NCBI RefSeq assembly: GCF_027587025.1
Contig: NZ_JAPPTI010000006.1
Coordinates: forward strand, 124,001 to 188,000
DNA length: 64,000 bases
Direction: 5' to 3'
DNA from: Vibrio sp. LaRot3
Lineage (GTDB): Bacteria > Pseudomonadota > Gammaproteobacteria > Enterobacterales > Vibrionaceae
In this document: positions 20,563 to 29,574 of the stretch, piece by piece
Layout of the letters: each line of letters starts with the position of its first letter
Numbering within the stretch: the first letter of the stretch is position 1
Translations under genes and position numbers: made by a program
The notes under the pieces: model-generated
Databases searched by the model: none
Told to the model about the DNA's origin: nothing
The model's input: only the letters and a program-made list of their open reading frames with translations

Positions 20563-20814
20563 TTAATCGTGCTTTTTGCCCCGAAGTGGGAAGACAATAA
20601 AACGCATCCAAAGATGAAGACTCAATAATCCGACAAAACTTGCCAAGGCCATTAAAAGCGCAATCGACTCGATACTTCTCGGGGTATCGCGAAACATTAA
20701 CCACCACGCAATAGCCGCAATGATGCTCAAAAGTGTCAGTTGCTGTACACAACGCATACAACGACCAATCTTTTTCCAAAACCAAGTCTGCTTTTCGCAG
20801 TTATTGCATGTCAT
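20563..20814 (-). CDS. Small cysteine-containing membrane protein (DUF3624-like)
   Basis: An 83-residue protein. The N-terminus has two CxxC pairs (MTCNNCEK and GRCMRCVQ, about residues 3-6 and 19-22) that look like a zinc or iron site. Two membrane helices follow (about 27-40 and 50-67), then a basic tail (RGKKHD). It resembles the DUF3624 family seen in vibrios, by memory of its layout. An overlapping frame on the same strand lacks such features. The ribosome binding site is weak. Function unknown. Confidence 0.6.
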   Translation of the reverse strand: MTCNNCEKQTWFWKKIGRCMRCVQQLTLLSIIAAIAWWLMFRDTPRSIESIALLMALASFVGLLSLHLWMRFIVFPLRGKKHD

Positions 20815-20899
20815 GACTAAGTCTTATTCTGTACCATACTCGGCCCTAGAATATCTGAAATTACTCTAACTAAATAGCGTAAAACGGAAGCGAGAAATA

Positions 20900-21247
20900 A
20901 TGATTGAACGTCAACAAACTAAACAACGCATGAGCCGTATTGTGAAACACAATGGTGTGATCTATTTGTGCGGTCAGGTGTGTGCCGATGCCACTCAAGG
21001 CATTACTGAACAAACACAGACCATGCTAGATAAAGTTGAAGAGCTTTTACTTGAAGCGGGTAGTGATAAAGAGCATATGCTTTCAGCGACGATTTATCTT
21101 AAAGACATGCAGTATTTCCAAGAGATGAATGCGGTTTGGGATGCATGGGTGCCAGAAGGTCATGCGCCTGCGCGCGCTTGTGTCACCGCGGATATGGCGC
21201 GAGATGCGCTGCTGGTGGAAATCTCAGTAATCGCGGCTGAGAAATAG
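20900..21247 (+). CDS. RidA (YjgF/UK114) family protein
   Basis: A 115-residue protein of the RidA superfamily. Archetypal members hydrolyse reactive enamine/imine intermediates. The fold signature is seen in [29 protein letters not shown], and the substrate-binding Arg in [22 protein letters not shown]. It is probably one of the non-archetypal subfamilies, so deaminase activity is not certain. It sits alone between the small membrane protein and a bidirectional terminator. Confidence 0.85.
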   Translation: MIERQQTKQRMSRIVKHNGVIYLCGQVCADATQGITEQTQTMLDKVEELLLEAGSDKEHMLSATIYLKDMQYFQEMNAVWDAWVPEGHAPARACVTADMARDALLVEISVIAAEK

Positions 21248-21277
21248 AAAAAACGAGCCAATTGGCTCGTTTTTTAT
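21246..21277. terminator. Bidirectional terminator
   Basis: Near-perfect palindrome AAAAAACGAGCCAATT and complement. It has T6 on both strands and serves the RidA-family gene and the converging flavoprotein gene. Confidence 0.85.
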
Positions 21278-21300
21278 TGGTTGATTAATTTGTTTTCAGA

Positions 21301-22773
21301 TTAACAACCAGGGCCACAGTCTAAGCAGTGCTTAATCATTTCAGGGCCAAGATGAAGTTTGGCGTTTAAATCGCGTAGTGCAGTGCGCACGCCTTCTTCA
21401 ATAACTGGATGGTAGAAAGGCATATCTAACATCTCAGATACCGTCATTTTGTTTTGATGTGCCCAAGCTAATAGGTGAGCTAAGTGCTCGGCATTTGGAC
21501 CCATCATTTCAGCGCCAAGGAAGCGACCAGTGCCTTGCTCGCCATAGACATGCAACAAGCCTTTGTTGCGTAGCATAACGCGAGAGCGGCCTTGGTTTTC
21601 AAATGACACTTCACCAGTTGCAAAGCATCCACACTGACCTAAACGTGTTTCAATTTGCTTGCGAGTTTCACCCACCATCGCAATTTGCGGATCAGAGAAC
21701 ACCGCTGAAATTGGAGTGCGACGTAATCCGGCACGAATATCTGGATAACGACCTGCATTATCCCCAGCAATTCGGCCTTGGTCTGCGGCTTCATGTAGCA
21801 GCGGAATTTGGTTGCTAGCGTCACCCGCAATAAAGATATTGCGAACAGAGGTTTGTAGCGTGTAGTAATCCGCAGTCGGTACACCACGCTCATCCAATTC
21901 CATTGAGGTATTTTCAATCGCCAGTTTGTCTACGTTAGGGCGGCGGCCTGTTGCAGCTAGGACGTAGTCGGCATTGAAGGTTTCTAGTTCACCGTCATGG
22001 TTGATGAATTGAATTTCAACACTTTCTTTTTCGCTGTTGTTTGATGCAGCAACGCGCTTCATGCTCTCTACTTTTACATCAGGGTCTAAGTAGAATTCTT
22101 CTTGGAAGGCTTTAGTCGCATAAGCCATCACTTCTGGGTCAGTTAATGGACCGACTTGGCCACCAAGACCAAACAGTTTTACCTTTACGCCAAGACGGTG
22201 CAGCGCTTGGCCAAGTTCAAGGCCAATAACACCTGGGCCAAAGACGGCCACAGATTCAGGTAAGTCATCCCAATCAAAGACATCATCGTTAATCACTAAG
22301 CGATCACCAAGCTCATTCCAAACCGCTGGGTAGGCAGGGCTAGAGCCTGTAGCAATCACAATACGCTCTGCTTTGATTTCGGTATGGTCATCAACCACTA
22401 GCGTATGGTTGTCAACGAATTTGGCGTAGCCTGAAATTTTATCTTGAGCTGGAATCTCATCCACACCCTCTAGAACAAAACCAACAAAGCGGTCGCGCTC
22501 ACGCTTCACGCGGTCCATTACTTCACGACCGTCAATGCGAATTTCACCTTGTGGGTGAACACCAAAGCCCGGTGCTTTTTCAATTTGATGTACGCTTTCA
22601 GCTGCGGCAATCAGTAGCTTAGATGGCATACAACCTACGCGAGCACATGTCGTGCCGTATGGGCCACCTTCAATCATAACTACATTTTCAGAGTGAGCTT
22701 TTGCTGCGCGGTAGGCGCCAAGGCCTGCTGTGCCGCCACCAATAACGGCTACGTCAACGGTTAATCGTTTCAT
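21301..22773 (-). CDS. Dihydrolipoamide dehydrogenase-like flavoprotein disulfide reductase
   Basis: A 490-residue FAD/NAD(P)H disulfide oxidoreductase. FAD motif GGGTAGLGA is at 12-20. The redox pair is C43/C48 in GTTCARVGCMPSK. An NAD(P)-binding GPGVIGLELGQ segment and ATGRRP are present. The dimer-interface His/Glu region is FYHPVIEEGVRTAL rather than the HAHPT of true E3. The C-terminal tail carries three more cysteines (C483, C486, C490 in CLDCGPGC), which is unusual. No pyruvate or 2-oxoglutarate dehydrogenase genes are nearby. It neighbours a Prx-Grx peroxidase and oxyR, so I infer a thiol-redox or peroxide role rather than 2-oxoacid dehydrogenase duty. Confidence 0.8.
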   Translation of the reverse strand: MKRLTVDVAVIGGGTAGLGAYRAAKAHSENVVMIEGGPYGTTCARVGCMPSKLLIAAAESVHQIEKAPGFGVHPQGEIRIDGREVMDRVKRERDRFVGFVLEGVDEIPAQDKISGYAKFVDNHTLVVDDHTEIKAERIVIATGSSPAYPAVWNELGDRLVINDDVFDWDDLPESVAVFGPGVIGLELGQALHRLGVKVKLFGLGGQVGPLTDPEVMAYATKAFQEEFYLDPDVKVESMKRVAASNNSEKESVEIQFINHDGELETFNADYVLAATGRRPNVDKLAIENTSMELDERGVPTADYYTLQTSVRNIFIAGDASNQIPLLHEAADQGRIAGDNAGRYPDIRAGLRRTPISAVFSDPQIAMVGETRKQIETRLGQCGCFATGEVSFENQGRSRVMLRNKGLLHVYGEQGTGRFLGAEMMGPNAEHLAHLLAWAHQNKMTVSEMLDMPFYHPVIEEGVRTALRDLNAKLHLGPEMIKHCLDCGPGC

Positions 22774-22902
22774 AATGGTTCTCGCTTTCCCTTTGTGAGC
22801 AAGGGAATGATGGTATTTCTTTTAATCTTGAGGGGTGATTCCCCAACTCAGCACTGAGTGTGAGCTGGGAAATCGAGGGTGATAAAGTAGTGCGGTAGGT
22901 TA

Positions 22903-23631
22903 TTAACCTAGGAAGGCTTCTAGCTCTTCACTACCACCGATGTGCTTACCGCCGATGAACACTTGAGGTACTGTTGTACGGCCAGAGATAGCACGTAGGC
23001 TTACTGTTGTCGCATCTTTACCTAGAATCACTTCTTCGTATTGCAGAGCTTTGTCGATTAGGTTCTGTTTTGCTTTCGCACAGAATGGGCAACCAGGTTT
23101 AGTGAATACAGTGATTGATTCTTGAGTTTTGTAATCTGGTGCTACGTGCTTAAGCATAGTGTCAGCATCAGATACTTTGAACGGGTCGCCTGGCTCGTTT
23201 GGTTCAATGAACATTTTTTCTACCACGCCGTTTTTAACTAGCATGCTGTAACGCCATGAACGTTTGCCGAAACCTAGATCTTCTTTGTCTACTAGCATGC
23301 CCATGCCATCGGTAAATTCGCCGTTGCCATCAGGAATGAAGGTGATGTTTTCTGCTTCTTGGTCATTCTTCCAAGCGTTCATAACAAACGTGTCGTTTAC
23401 TGATACGCATAGAATTTCATCCACACCGTGCTCTTTGAACACTGGGAATAGCTCGTTGTAGCGAGGTAGGTGGCTAGATGAGCAAGTCGGAGTGAATGCA
23501 CCCGGCAAGCTAAATACAATAACAGTTTTGTTTTTGAACAGGTCATCACTTGTCACGTTAACCCATGCGTCGCCTTGACGAGTAGGGAATGTAACTTGAG
23601 GTACCGCTTGGCCTTCTTTAGATGCAAACAT
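22903..23631 (-). CDS. Prx-Grx hybrid peroxiredoxin
   Basis: A 242-residue fusion of a Prx5-type peroxiredoxin (about 1-165) and a glutaredoxin (about 172-242), as in the Haemophilus hybrid that reduces peroxides with glutathione. The peroxidatic Cys50 is in [12 protein letters not shown]. The glutaredoxin site C181-P-F-C184 is in [13 protein letters not shown], with TVPQVFIGG downstream. It is divergent from oxyR across a 166-bp region with a full OxyR site, so peroxide induction is very likely. An AAGGAAA site precedes the start. Confidence 0.96.
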   Translation of the reverse strand: MFASKEGQAVPQVTFPTRQGDAWVNVTSDDLFKNKTVIVFSLPGAFTPTCSSSHLPRYNELFPVFKEHGVDEILCVSVNDTFVMNAWKNDQEAENITFIPDGNGEFTDGMGMLVDKEDLGFGKRSWRYSMLVKNGVVEKMFIEPNEPGDPFKVSDADTMLKHVAPDYKTQESITVFTKPGCPFCAKAKQNLIDKALQYEEVILGKDATTVSLRAISGRTTVPQVFIGGKHIGGSEELEAFLG

Positions 23632-23734
23632 AATGGTTTCCTTTTTAAATTAATTCGTTTTAGAGCTTAGTCTTTTTCGCTGCTCTATTTCGTTTCGTTG
23701 AGCCCATTATTAAAAAAAAACTTTGATAGCTCTA

Positions 23735-23771
23735 ATCGTTTGATGCTATGGTTTTGATAGATAAATTCTAT
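23735..23771. promoter_or_regulatory. OxyR operator between prx-grx and oxyR
   Basis: ATCG-N7-CTAT-N7-ATAG-N7-CTAT matches the 37-bp OxyR consensus (ATAG-N7-CTAT-N7-ATAG-N7-CTAT) at 15 of 16 fixed bases with exact spacing. It ends 26 bp before the oxyR start. It should allow OxyR autorepression and activation of the divergent peroxidase gene. Confidence 0.88.
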
Positions 23772-23797
23772 TAACTAGAAATAGGCTGGATACAGTC

Positions 23798-24685
23798 ATG
23801 AACATTCGTGATTTTGAATACCTTGTTGCCCTTGCTGAGCACAATCATTTTCGTAAAGCCGCTGAAGCTTGCTTTGTCAGTCAACCTACATTGAGTGGTC
23901 AGATTCGTAAGCTTGAGGATGAGCTAGGTACGGCGCTTTTAGAACGCAGTAGTCGTCGAGTGTTATTTACTGACGCAGGTTTACAGCTGGTTGAACAGGC
24001 AAAGAAAATCCTGAGTGAAGTAAAAACATTTCGTGATATGGCAAGCGACCAGAGCGGGGCGATGACAGGGCCCATGCACATTGGTTTTATCCCCACCGTT
24101 GGGCCATATATCCTGCCGAGAATTGTCCCAACCTTGAAGGAGCAGTTCCCAGCTCTTGAGCTGTACTTACATGAGGCGCAAACTCATCAATTGGTACGCC
24201 AGTTAGAAGAAGGGAAGCTAGATTGCTTGGTGTTGGCTTCTGTATCGGAGACAGAACAGTTCAAAGAGATTCAAGTCTATAAAGAGCCGCTGAGTGTCGC
24301 AGTACCTTGTGATCACGAATGGGCAAGCCTTGAGGAAATTGACATGTTAGAGCTTAACGGTAAGACGGTATTAGCCTTAGGCGATGGCCACTGCTTACGT
24401 GATCAGGCATTAGGCTTTTGTTTTGCAGCAGGCGCTAAAGATGATGAGCGTTTTAAAGCAACAAGCTTAGAAACGCTAAGAAACATGGTGGCAGCGGGGG
24501 CAGGTATTACCTTGCTACCTCAGCTTTCTCTACCAAAAGAAAAGCAAAAAGATGGCGTTTGTTATGTGCGAGCAGTCAACCCAGAACCGACACGTTCAAT
24601 TGTGGTTGCTTATCGTCCCGGCTCGCCATTTAAAGCCCGCTTTGAACAACTCGCGCAGACGATTCAACAGCAGTTAGGTTGTTAA
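23798..24685 (+). CDS. oxyR: OxyR, peroxide-sensing LysR-type regulator
   Basis: A 295-residue activator with an N-terminal winged helix (about 1-60, NIRDFEYLVALAEHNHFRKAAEACFVSQPTLSGQI). The sensor domain has the peroxide-reactive pair C199 and C208 in GDGHCLRDQALGFCF, at the same numbers as in E. coli. The pair forms a disulfide on peroxide exposure. It is divergent from the Prx-Grx gene with the shared operator. Confidence 0.97.
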   Translation: MNIRDFEYLVALAEHNHFRKAAEACFVSQPTLSGQIRKLEDELGTALLERSSRRVLFTDAGLQLVEQAKKILSEVKTFRDMASDQSGAMTGPMHIGFIPTVGPYILPRIVPTLKEQFPALELYLHEAQTHQLVRQLEEGKLDCLVLASVSETEQFKEIQVYKEPLSVAVPCDHEWASLEEIDMLELNGKTVLALGDGHCLRDQALGFCFAAGAKDDERFKATSLETLRNMVAAGAGITLLPQLSLPKEKQKDGVCYVRAVNPEPTRSIVVAYRPGSPFKARFEQLAQTIQQQLGC

Positions 24686-24715
24686 ATCTGGCTTGGCTTG
24701 ATGCATCGAAGACAA

Positions 24716-24750
24716 ATAAAAAAGGTTGGCTTAGGCCAACCTTTTTTGTG
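24716..24750. terminator. Bidirectional terminator between oxyR and mrcA
   Basis: Stem AAAAAAGGTTGGC / GCCAACCTTTTTT with a short loop. T-runs on both strands serve the two converging genes. Confidence 0.88.
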
Positions 24751-24764
24751 TTGAGAAGTGCGGT

Positions 24765-27284
24765 TTAGAACAGCTCTTCTTCTTCATCTGTGGTGTAAAT
24801 CGTATCGGTCGTTTCTGCGGATACGTATTCTTTTGGCTGATATCCCTGACGGAAGTACTCAAACATGGTGCTTCCATCTGACTTGGTTGTTAGCAAGCCA
24901 GAGTCGCGGTCGATACGAATTCGCACAATACCAGGTGGAATGACTTTTGGCTCTTCAGCATGCAGAGATACTGCTGTGCGCATAAAGTCTACCCATGCTG
25001 GTTGCGCTGTTTTTGCACCTGCTTCCGCACCGGTTGTTTGCTTCTTACCTAGGTTGTTGTTGAATGACGTTCGGCCAAGTTTACGGCTGTGATCATCAAA
25101 ACCTACCCACGCTACAGCAACAACACCTGGGCCATAACCGTTATACCATGCATCTTTCGAGTCGTTGGTTGTACCGGTTTTACCACCAATATCACGGCGT
25201 TCAAGTTTTTGAGCGCGCCAACCTGTACCATTCCAGCCAGTACCATCGCGCCAACTACCGCCACCCCAAACGTTGCTGTAAAGCATTTCACGCACTAAAA
25301 ACGCGGTTTGCTCTGAGATAACTTGCGGTGCGTATTGCGGTTCAGTGCTGTCAGTCAAAGCAACGTCTTGCTCGTTGAACTCGTTGTCATTGGCTGCTGG
25401 CATTGTAGGGCAGTCTTGTTTACAGATTTCTTTTGGCGCTGCTTGATATTCAAGGTCGCCAAATGGGCCAACAACTTTCTCGATGTAGTATGGCTCTACG
25501 TAGTAACCACCGTTGGCAAATACTGAGTAACCTTGCGCCATCTTCATTGGGGTTAGGCTACCGGCACCTAGAGCAATGGTTTCAGAACGAGGCACATCAT
25601 CAATATTGAAACCAAATCTAGTTAGATATTGGCGAGTCTCATCAAGGCCTACTTCACGCAGTACACGTACTGCCATAACGTTTTTCGATTGTGCTAGACC
25701 CACACGTAAGCGAGTCGGACCAACGTAAGTTGGTGGTGAGTTCTTAGGGCGCCACGCTGTACCTTGGCTTTGGTCCCATTGGTTAATCGGCGCATCGTTA
25801 ATTAGGCTAGCGAGAGTCATGCCTTTATCGATAGCGGCGGAGTAAACAAACGGCTTAATACCAGAACCAACCTGACGTACAGATTGAGTCGCTCGATTAA
25901 ACTTGTTGTGGATGAAGTTAAAACCACCCACCATAGACAATACTGCGCCATTTTCTGGGTTCATGGCTACGAAAGCCGTGTTTGCATTAGGCACTTGGCT
26001 TAAATGCCAATTATAGACGATATTGCCTTCTTCCTGTTGGCTTTCAACTTCGCGTACCCAAACCAGTTCGCCAACGGCAACGATGTCGCTTGCTTTCTTC
26101 GGTGCGGAACCTTGACGCTCATCGGTACGGAATTTACGCGCCCATTTCATGCCATCCCAGTCTATTTGTTGTTGGCCTGAGCCTTTCACGAAGATAGTAA
26201 CTGTTTTACCGTCAACCGCAGTAACGACAGCAGGAGTCAGTTCACCGTAGGTTGGGTATTGGCGAAGTGATTTTGTCATCTCTTCGGTGGTAAATGGCGT
26301 TGCATCACCTTTCCACAGCACTTTTTCAGCGCCGCGATAGCCATGACGCTCATCGTAAGCAAGCAGGTTGTTGATGGCTGCATCATTCGCCGCTTTTTGT
26401 AGCTTGGCGTTCACCGTCGTGTAGATGTTCATACCAGAGGTGTAAGCTTCTTCACCGTAGCGCTCTACCATCCAAGCTCGTGCTAATTCCGCCACATAAG
26501 GGGCGCTCAGTTCTATGTCAGCACTGTGATACTTCGAAATGATCGTTTCAGCTTTCGCTTCTTCATACTCCGCTTGAGTAATGTATTGTTCGTCTAGCAT
26601 ACGCTGAAGAACGACATTACGACGGTGGGTAGCACGCTTAAGTGAGTAAATAGGGTTCATGGTGGATGGCGCTTTAGGCATACCAGCCAGAGTAGCGATC
26701 TCGCTCAAGCTAAGATCTTTTAGATCTTTACCAAAGTAAACTCGTGCTGCAGCACCAAAACCATAGGAGCGGTGACCAAGGAAGATCTTGTTTACATAAA
26801 GCTCCATGATCTCTTGCTTGCTTAATAGCTGCTCGATGTGAATTGCGATGAAGATCTCTTTAATTTTACGCATGATCTTCTTCTCGTTGGATAAGAAGAA
26901 GTTACGAGCTAGCTGCTGAGTGATCGTACTCGCACCTTGCTTTGCTGAACCTGACATCGCAACAACTACAGCAGCACGAGTAATACCGATTGGATCGATA
27001 CCCGGGTGATCGTAAAAACGACTATCTTCGGTCGCAATCAATGCTTCCACTAAGTGCTGCGGAATCTCATCGTATTTCACTGGGATGCGACGCTTTTCAC
27101 CGAACTGGGAAATAAGCTTCCCATCTTGGCTGAAGACCTGCATTGGTGTTTGCAATTTTACGTCCCTTAGGGTTGCAACATCGGGCAACTCAGGCTTTAC
27201 GTATAAGTAGAAACCAAAAATCGTCCCCACTCCAAGAATCATGCAAACTAATACGAATATAAAAAATCGCTTTATGAACTTCAC
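24765..27284 (-). CDS. mrcA: Penicillin-binding protein 1A
   Basis: Bifunctional class A peptidoglycan synthase, anchored in the inner membrane. An N-terminal membrane helix lies at about residues 5-27. The glycosyltransferase domain has EDSRFYDHPGID and GASTITQQLARN. The transpeptidase domain has the SxxK serine in GSGIKPF, SKN in AQSKNVMAV, and KTGTT. I start at a GTG (27284, VKFIKRFF; 839 residues), 6 bp after AGGGA. The longer ATG frame has no site. It is divergent from pilM, a conserved arrangement. Confidence 0.95.
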   Translation of the reverse strand: MKFIKRFFIFVLVCMILGVGTIFGFYLYVKPELPDVATLRDVKLQTPMQVFSQDGKLISQFGEKRRIPVKYDEIPQHLVEALIATEDSRFYDHPGIDPIGITRAAVVVAMSGSAKQGASTITQQLARNFFLSNEKKIMRKIKEIFIAIHIEQLLSKQEIMELYVNKIFLGHRSYGFGAAARVYFGKDLKDLSLSEIATLAGMPKAPSTMNPIYSLKRATHRRNVVLQRMLDEQYITQAEYEEAKAETIISKYHSADIELSAPYVAELARAWMVERYGEEAYTSGMNIYTTVNAKLQKAANDAAINNLLAYDERHGYRGAEKVLWKGDATPFTTEEMTKSLRQYPTYGELTPAVVTAVDGKTVTIFVKGSGQQQIDWDGMKWARKFRTDERQGSAPKKASDIVAVGELVWVREVESQQEEGNIVYNWHLSQVPNANTAFVAMNPENGAVLSMVGGFNFIHNKFNRATQSVRQVGSGIKPFVYSAAIDKGMTLASLINDAPINQWDQSQGTAWRPKNSPPTYVGPTRLRVGLAQSKNVMAVRVLREVGLDETRQYLTRFGFNIDDVPRSETIALGAGSLTPMKMAQGYSVFANGGYYVEPYYIEKVVGPFGDLEYQAAPKEICKQDCPTMPAANDNEFNEQDVALTDSTEPQYAPQVISEQTAFLVREMLYSNVWGGGSWRDGTGWNGTGWRAQKLERRDIGGKTGTTNDSKDAWYNGYGPGVVAVAWVGFDDHSRKLGRTSFNNNLGKKQTTGAEAGAKTAQPAWVDFMRTAVSLHAEEPKVIPPGIVRIRIDRDSGLLTTKSDGSTMFEYFRQGYQPKEYVSAETTDTIYTTDEEEELF

Positions 27285-27424
27285 CGGATATTCCCTGATT
27301 AATAGAGGTTGACTAGGGGACATGCCTAGTCACCTTAGCGCACTATATGGAACGCGTTAATGGAGTGTCCTTTACGGTACAAATGATATTGCGCATTCGA
27401 ATCCATTTCATGGAGCACTGCAGT

Positions 27425-28423
27425 ATGAGTACATCGCTTATTACTGGCATTGATATCGGGCATCACAGCATAAAAGCCATTGTTCTTAAGCCAGCAAAAG
27501 GTTCGTTAACCCTCTCGCACTATCGAGAGGTAATGGTCAGTGACGTTATTTTCACTGATAACCATCTTTTAAATTATCAGGAAATTGTAAATAAACTCAA
27601 AGAACTAAAAAAGGGGTTACCGTTTTTTATTCGCCAAGTTGCATTGTCTATTCCTGATAATTCTGTCATTTCTAAGTTAATACAAGTAGATAAGCATTTA
27701 TCTGTTCAGGAGATGGAGTATGCCATTTTTGAGGCGTTTTCACACCAGTCTCCTTTTGAACTTGATGAATTAAGCATCGATTATAGCTTCACTTCATTAG
27801 TGAAACCGGCGGAATCCTTACAGCCTGTTCAGGTATTTGCCACTAAAAAAGAGGTGGTCGACAACCGAATGGATGTATGTAAAAAGGTCGGCTTAACTCC
27901 TTTCTTGTTAGATGTGCAAGGGCACAGTTTAGTTCGAGTATGGCAAGCCATCGCGCAAATGCAGCAAAGAAACAATTGGCTTCTTCTTGATGTGGGACAT
28001 ACCCATTCGACCATGGTGTTTGACTTCCCAAATAAAGCGCCGCTTTGTCGAGAGCTGCCGATAGGTGGTCAGTCTCTTCGTGATGAAAGTGGTAACCCTC
28101 ATTCAGTTAGCCATGATGCCACCCACCAGTTTATTGCCAGACTAGTGGATAGAGTTCAGCGCCAAATTCATCTACTGGCTTCAGTAGAAAACATCAACTT
28201 TGAAGGTATCTGGGTAACCGGAGGCGGAGCAAATACGCCAATGCTGTTAGAGGAGTTAACCCGAAATCTCAATTTGCGTTGCGAGTTGTTTGACCCATTC
28301 AGTTTGTTTAATTGGGGTGATAAACGGAATAGACGTGAACGTTGCCATGGCTACAGCTACACCTTAGCGACAGGCTTAGCGCTGCGCGGGTTAGATTGGA
28401 TGGAGCAACGTCATGCTTCATAA
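27425..28423 (+). CDS. pilM: Type IV pilus assembly protein PilM
   Basis: Cytoplasmic actin-like (FtsA fold) ATPase of the type IV pilus alignment complex. It binds the N-terminus of PilN. It is 332 residues from the chosen start, MSTSLITGIDIGHHSIKAIVLKP, with GGAG upstream. GIDIGHHSIK and LLLDVGHTHSTM are the nucleotide-binding loops, and WVTGGGANTPML is the third. The open frame runs 26 codons further upstream without conservation. It is first in pilMNOPQ. Confidence 0.93.
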   Translation: MSTSLITGIDIGHHSIKAIVLKPAKGSLTLSHYREVMVSDVIFTDNHLLNYQEIVNKLKELKKGLPFFIRQVALSIPDNSVISKLIQVDKHLSVQEMEYAIFEAFSHQSPFELDELSIDYSFTSLVKPAESLQPVQVFATKKEVVDNRMDVCKKVGLTPFLLDVQGHSLVRVWQAIAQMQQRNNWLLLDVGHTHSTMVFDFPNKAPLCRELPIGGQSLRDESGNPHSVSHDATHQFIARLVDRVQRQIHLLASVENINFEGIWVTGGGANTPMLLEELTRNLNLRCELFDPFSLFNWGDKRNRRERCHGYSYTLATGLALRGLDWMEQRHAS

Positions 28424-28991
28424 CGTTAACTTACTGCCATGGCGAGAGCAGCAGAGAAAAGCGCACCAGCAACGTTTCTTCGGGTTGGTGGTTTTAACCC
28501 TGTTAGTGACCTTTTTTATTCAATGGAGCTTTGGCTTCTATGTTGACCGACAAAAGGTGGCTCAGCAGCAGAGACTCGATTTTCTCAATCGCCACATTGT
28601 TCAGCTTGATAAGCAGTTAGTGGAACTCAATCGTATTGAAAAAGAGCATCAATCGTTGCTGACACGTTTGCAAGTGGTTGAAGAGTTGCAAGAACAGCGC
28701 AATAAAACCACCCAGTTTATGAACTTGATGCCGCAGTTGATACCGGAAGGGGTTTATATCGATAAGATCAAAATGAATGGCCATCAAATCGATATGAGTG
28801 GCATCAGTGATACGACTTCTCGTTTAGCGACCATGTTAGACAAATTAGAAAATAGCGCTGAGCTGAGTGAGGTTGAAATGCACTCCATCATTCACGATAA
28901 GCCCCGATTTGGTCAGAAATATCAAACGTTCAGCGTCTCTTTTTACTTTACGCCAAACCCTTCTGAAGTAGAGGAGGAGAATCATGGCTAA
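28413..28991 (+). CDS. pilN: Type IV pilus assembly protein PilN
   Basis: A 192-residue inner-membrane protein. The short cytoplasmic N-terminus NVNLLPWRE is the PilM-binding motif. A membrane helix follows at about 22-42, then a periplasmic coiled coil (about 45-100) and a ferredoxin-like domain. The start overlaps pilM by 11 bp and the end overlaps pilO by 8 bp, so translation is coupled. Confidence 0.93.
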   Translation: MLHNVNLLPWREQQRKAHQQRFFGLVVLTLLVTFFIQWSFGFYVDRQKVAQQQRLDFLNRHIVQLDKQLVELNRIEKEHQSLLTRLQVVEELQEQRNKTTQFMNLMPQLIPEGVYIDKIKMNGHQIDMSGISDTTSRLATMLDKLENSAELSEVEMHSIIHDKPRFGQKYQTFSVSFYFTPNPSEVEEENHG

Positions 28992-29574
28992 TTATTCTGA
29001 ACTCGATATTGAGGAAATCGGCCAATGGCCCTTGATGGCTCAACTGACGGTATTACTCGTATTGCTGGTGGTATTACAAGCGGTAGGTTACTTGTGGTAC
29101 GTCGATCCTAAAATTTCGCAACTGGATGATCTTAAACAGAGTGAGCAAACCTTAAAAGCGACGGTGAACGTCAAGGCGAGCAAAGTTGCGGCATTACCAC
29201 ATTTAAAAGCTCAGTTAGATGATTTGTCTGAGCGGTATGACGTTATATCGCGTCAACTACCTGCACAGAAAGAGTTGGCCACTATGCTAGCGTCAGTTAA
29301 CAACCAAGGCTTAAAAAACAACTTAACCTTTACCCGAATTGATTGGGGTGCCAAAGAGAATCAAGACTTTCTCTATCGTTTACCTTTGAACATTGAATTG
29401 ACGGGCAATTACGATGATATCGGCCAATTCACCCAAGCGATTGCTGAGCAACCTCGAATCATCAACTTCTTAGATGTGGGTTGGCACCGCGTGAGTCTAG
29501 AAAGTAGCACGCTGCACTTTAGGGTTCGCGCTTATACCTACCAGTTTAAGCCGGAGGTGAAAGATGAAGGGTAA
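28984..29574 (+). CDS. pilO: Type IV pilus assembly protein PilO
   Basis: A 196-residue partner of PilN in the inner-membrane alignment complex. One membrane helix is at about 18-40, followed by a coiled coil (about 48-95) and a periplasmic ferredoxin-like domain. A GGAGGAGAA site lies inside the end of pilN. The C-terminus overlaps pilP by 11 bp. Confidence 0.93.
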   Translation: MANYSELDIEEIGQWPLMAQLTVLLVLLVVLQAVGYLWYVDPKISQLDDLKQSEQTLKATVNVKASKVAALPHLKAQLDDLSERYDVISRQLPAQKELATMLASVNNQGLKNNLTFTRIDWGAKENQDFLYRLPLNIELTGNYDDIGQFTQAIAEQPRIINFLDVGWHRVSLESSTLHFRVRAYTYQFKPEVKDEG

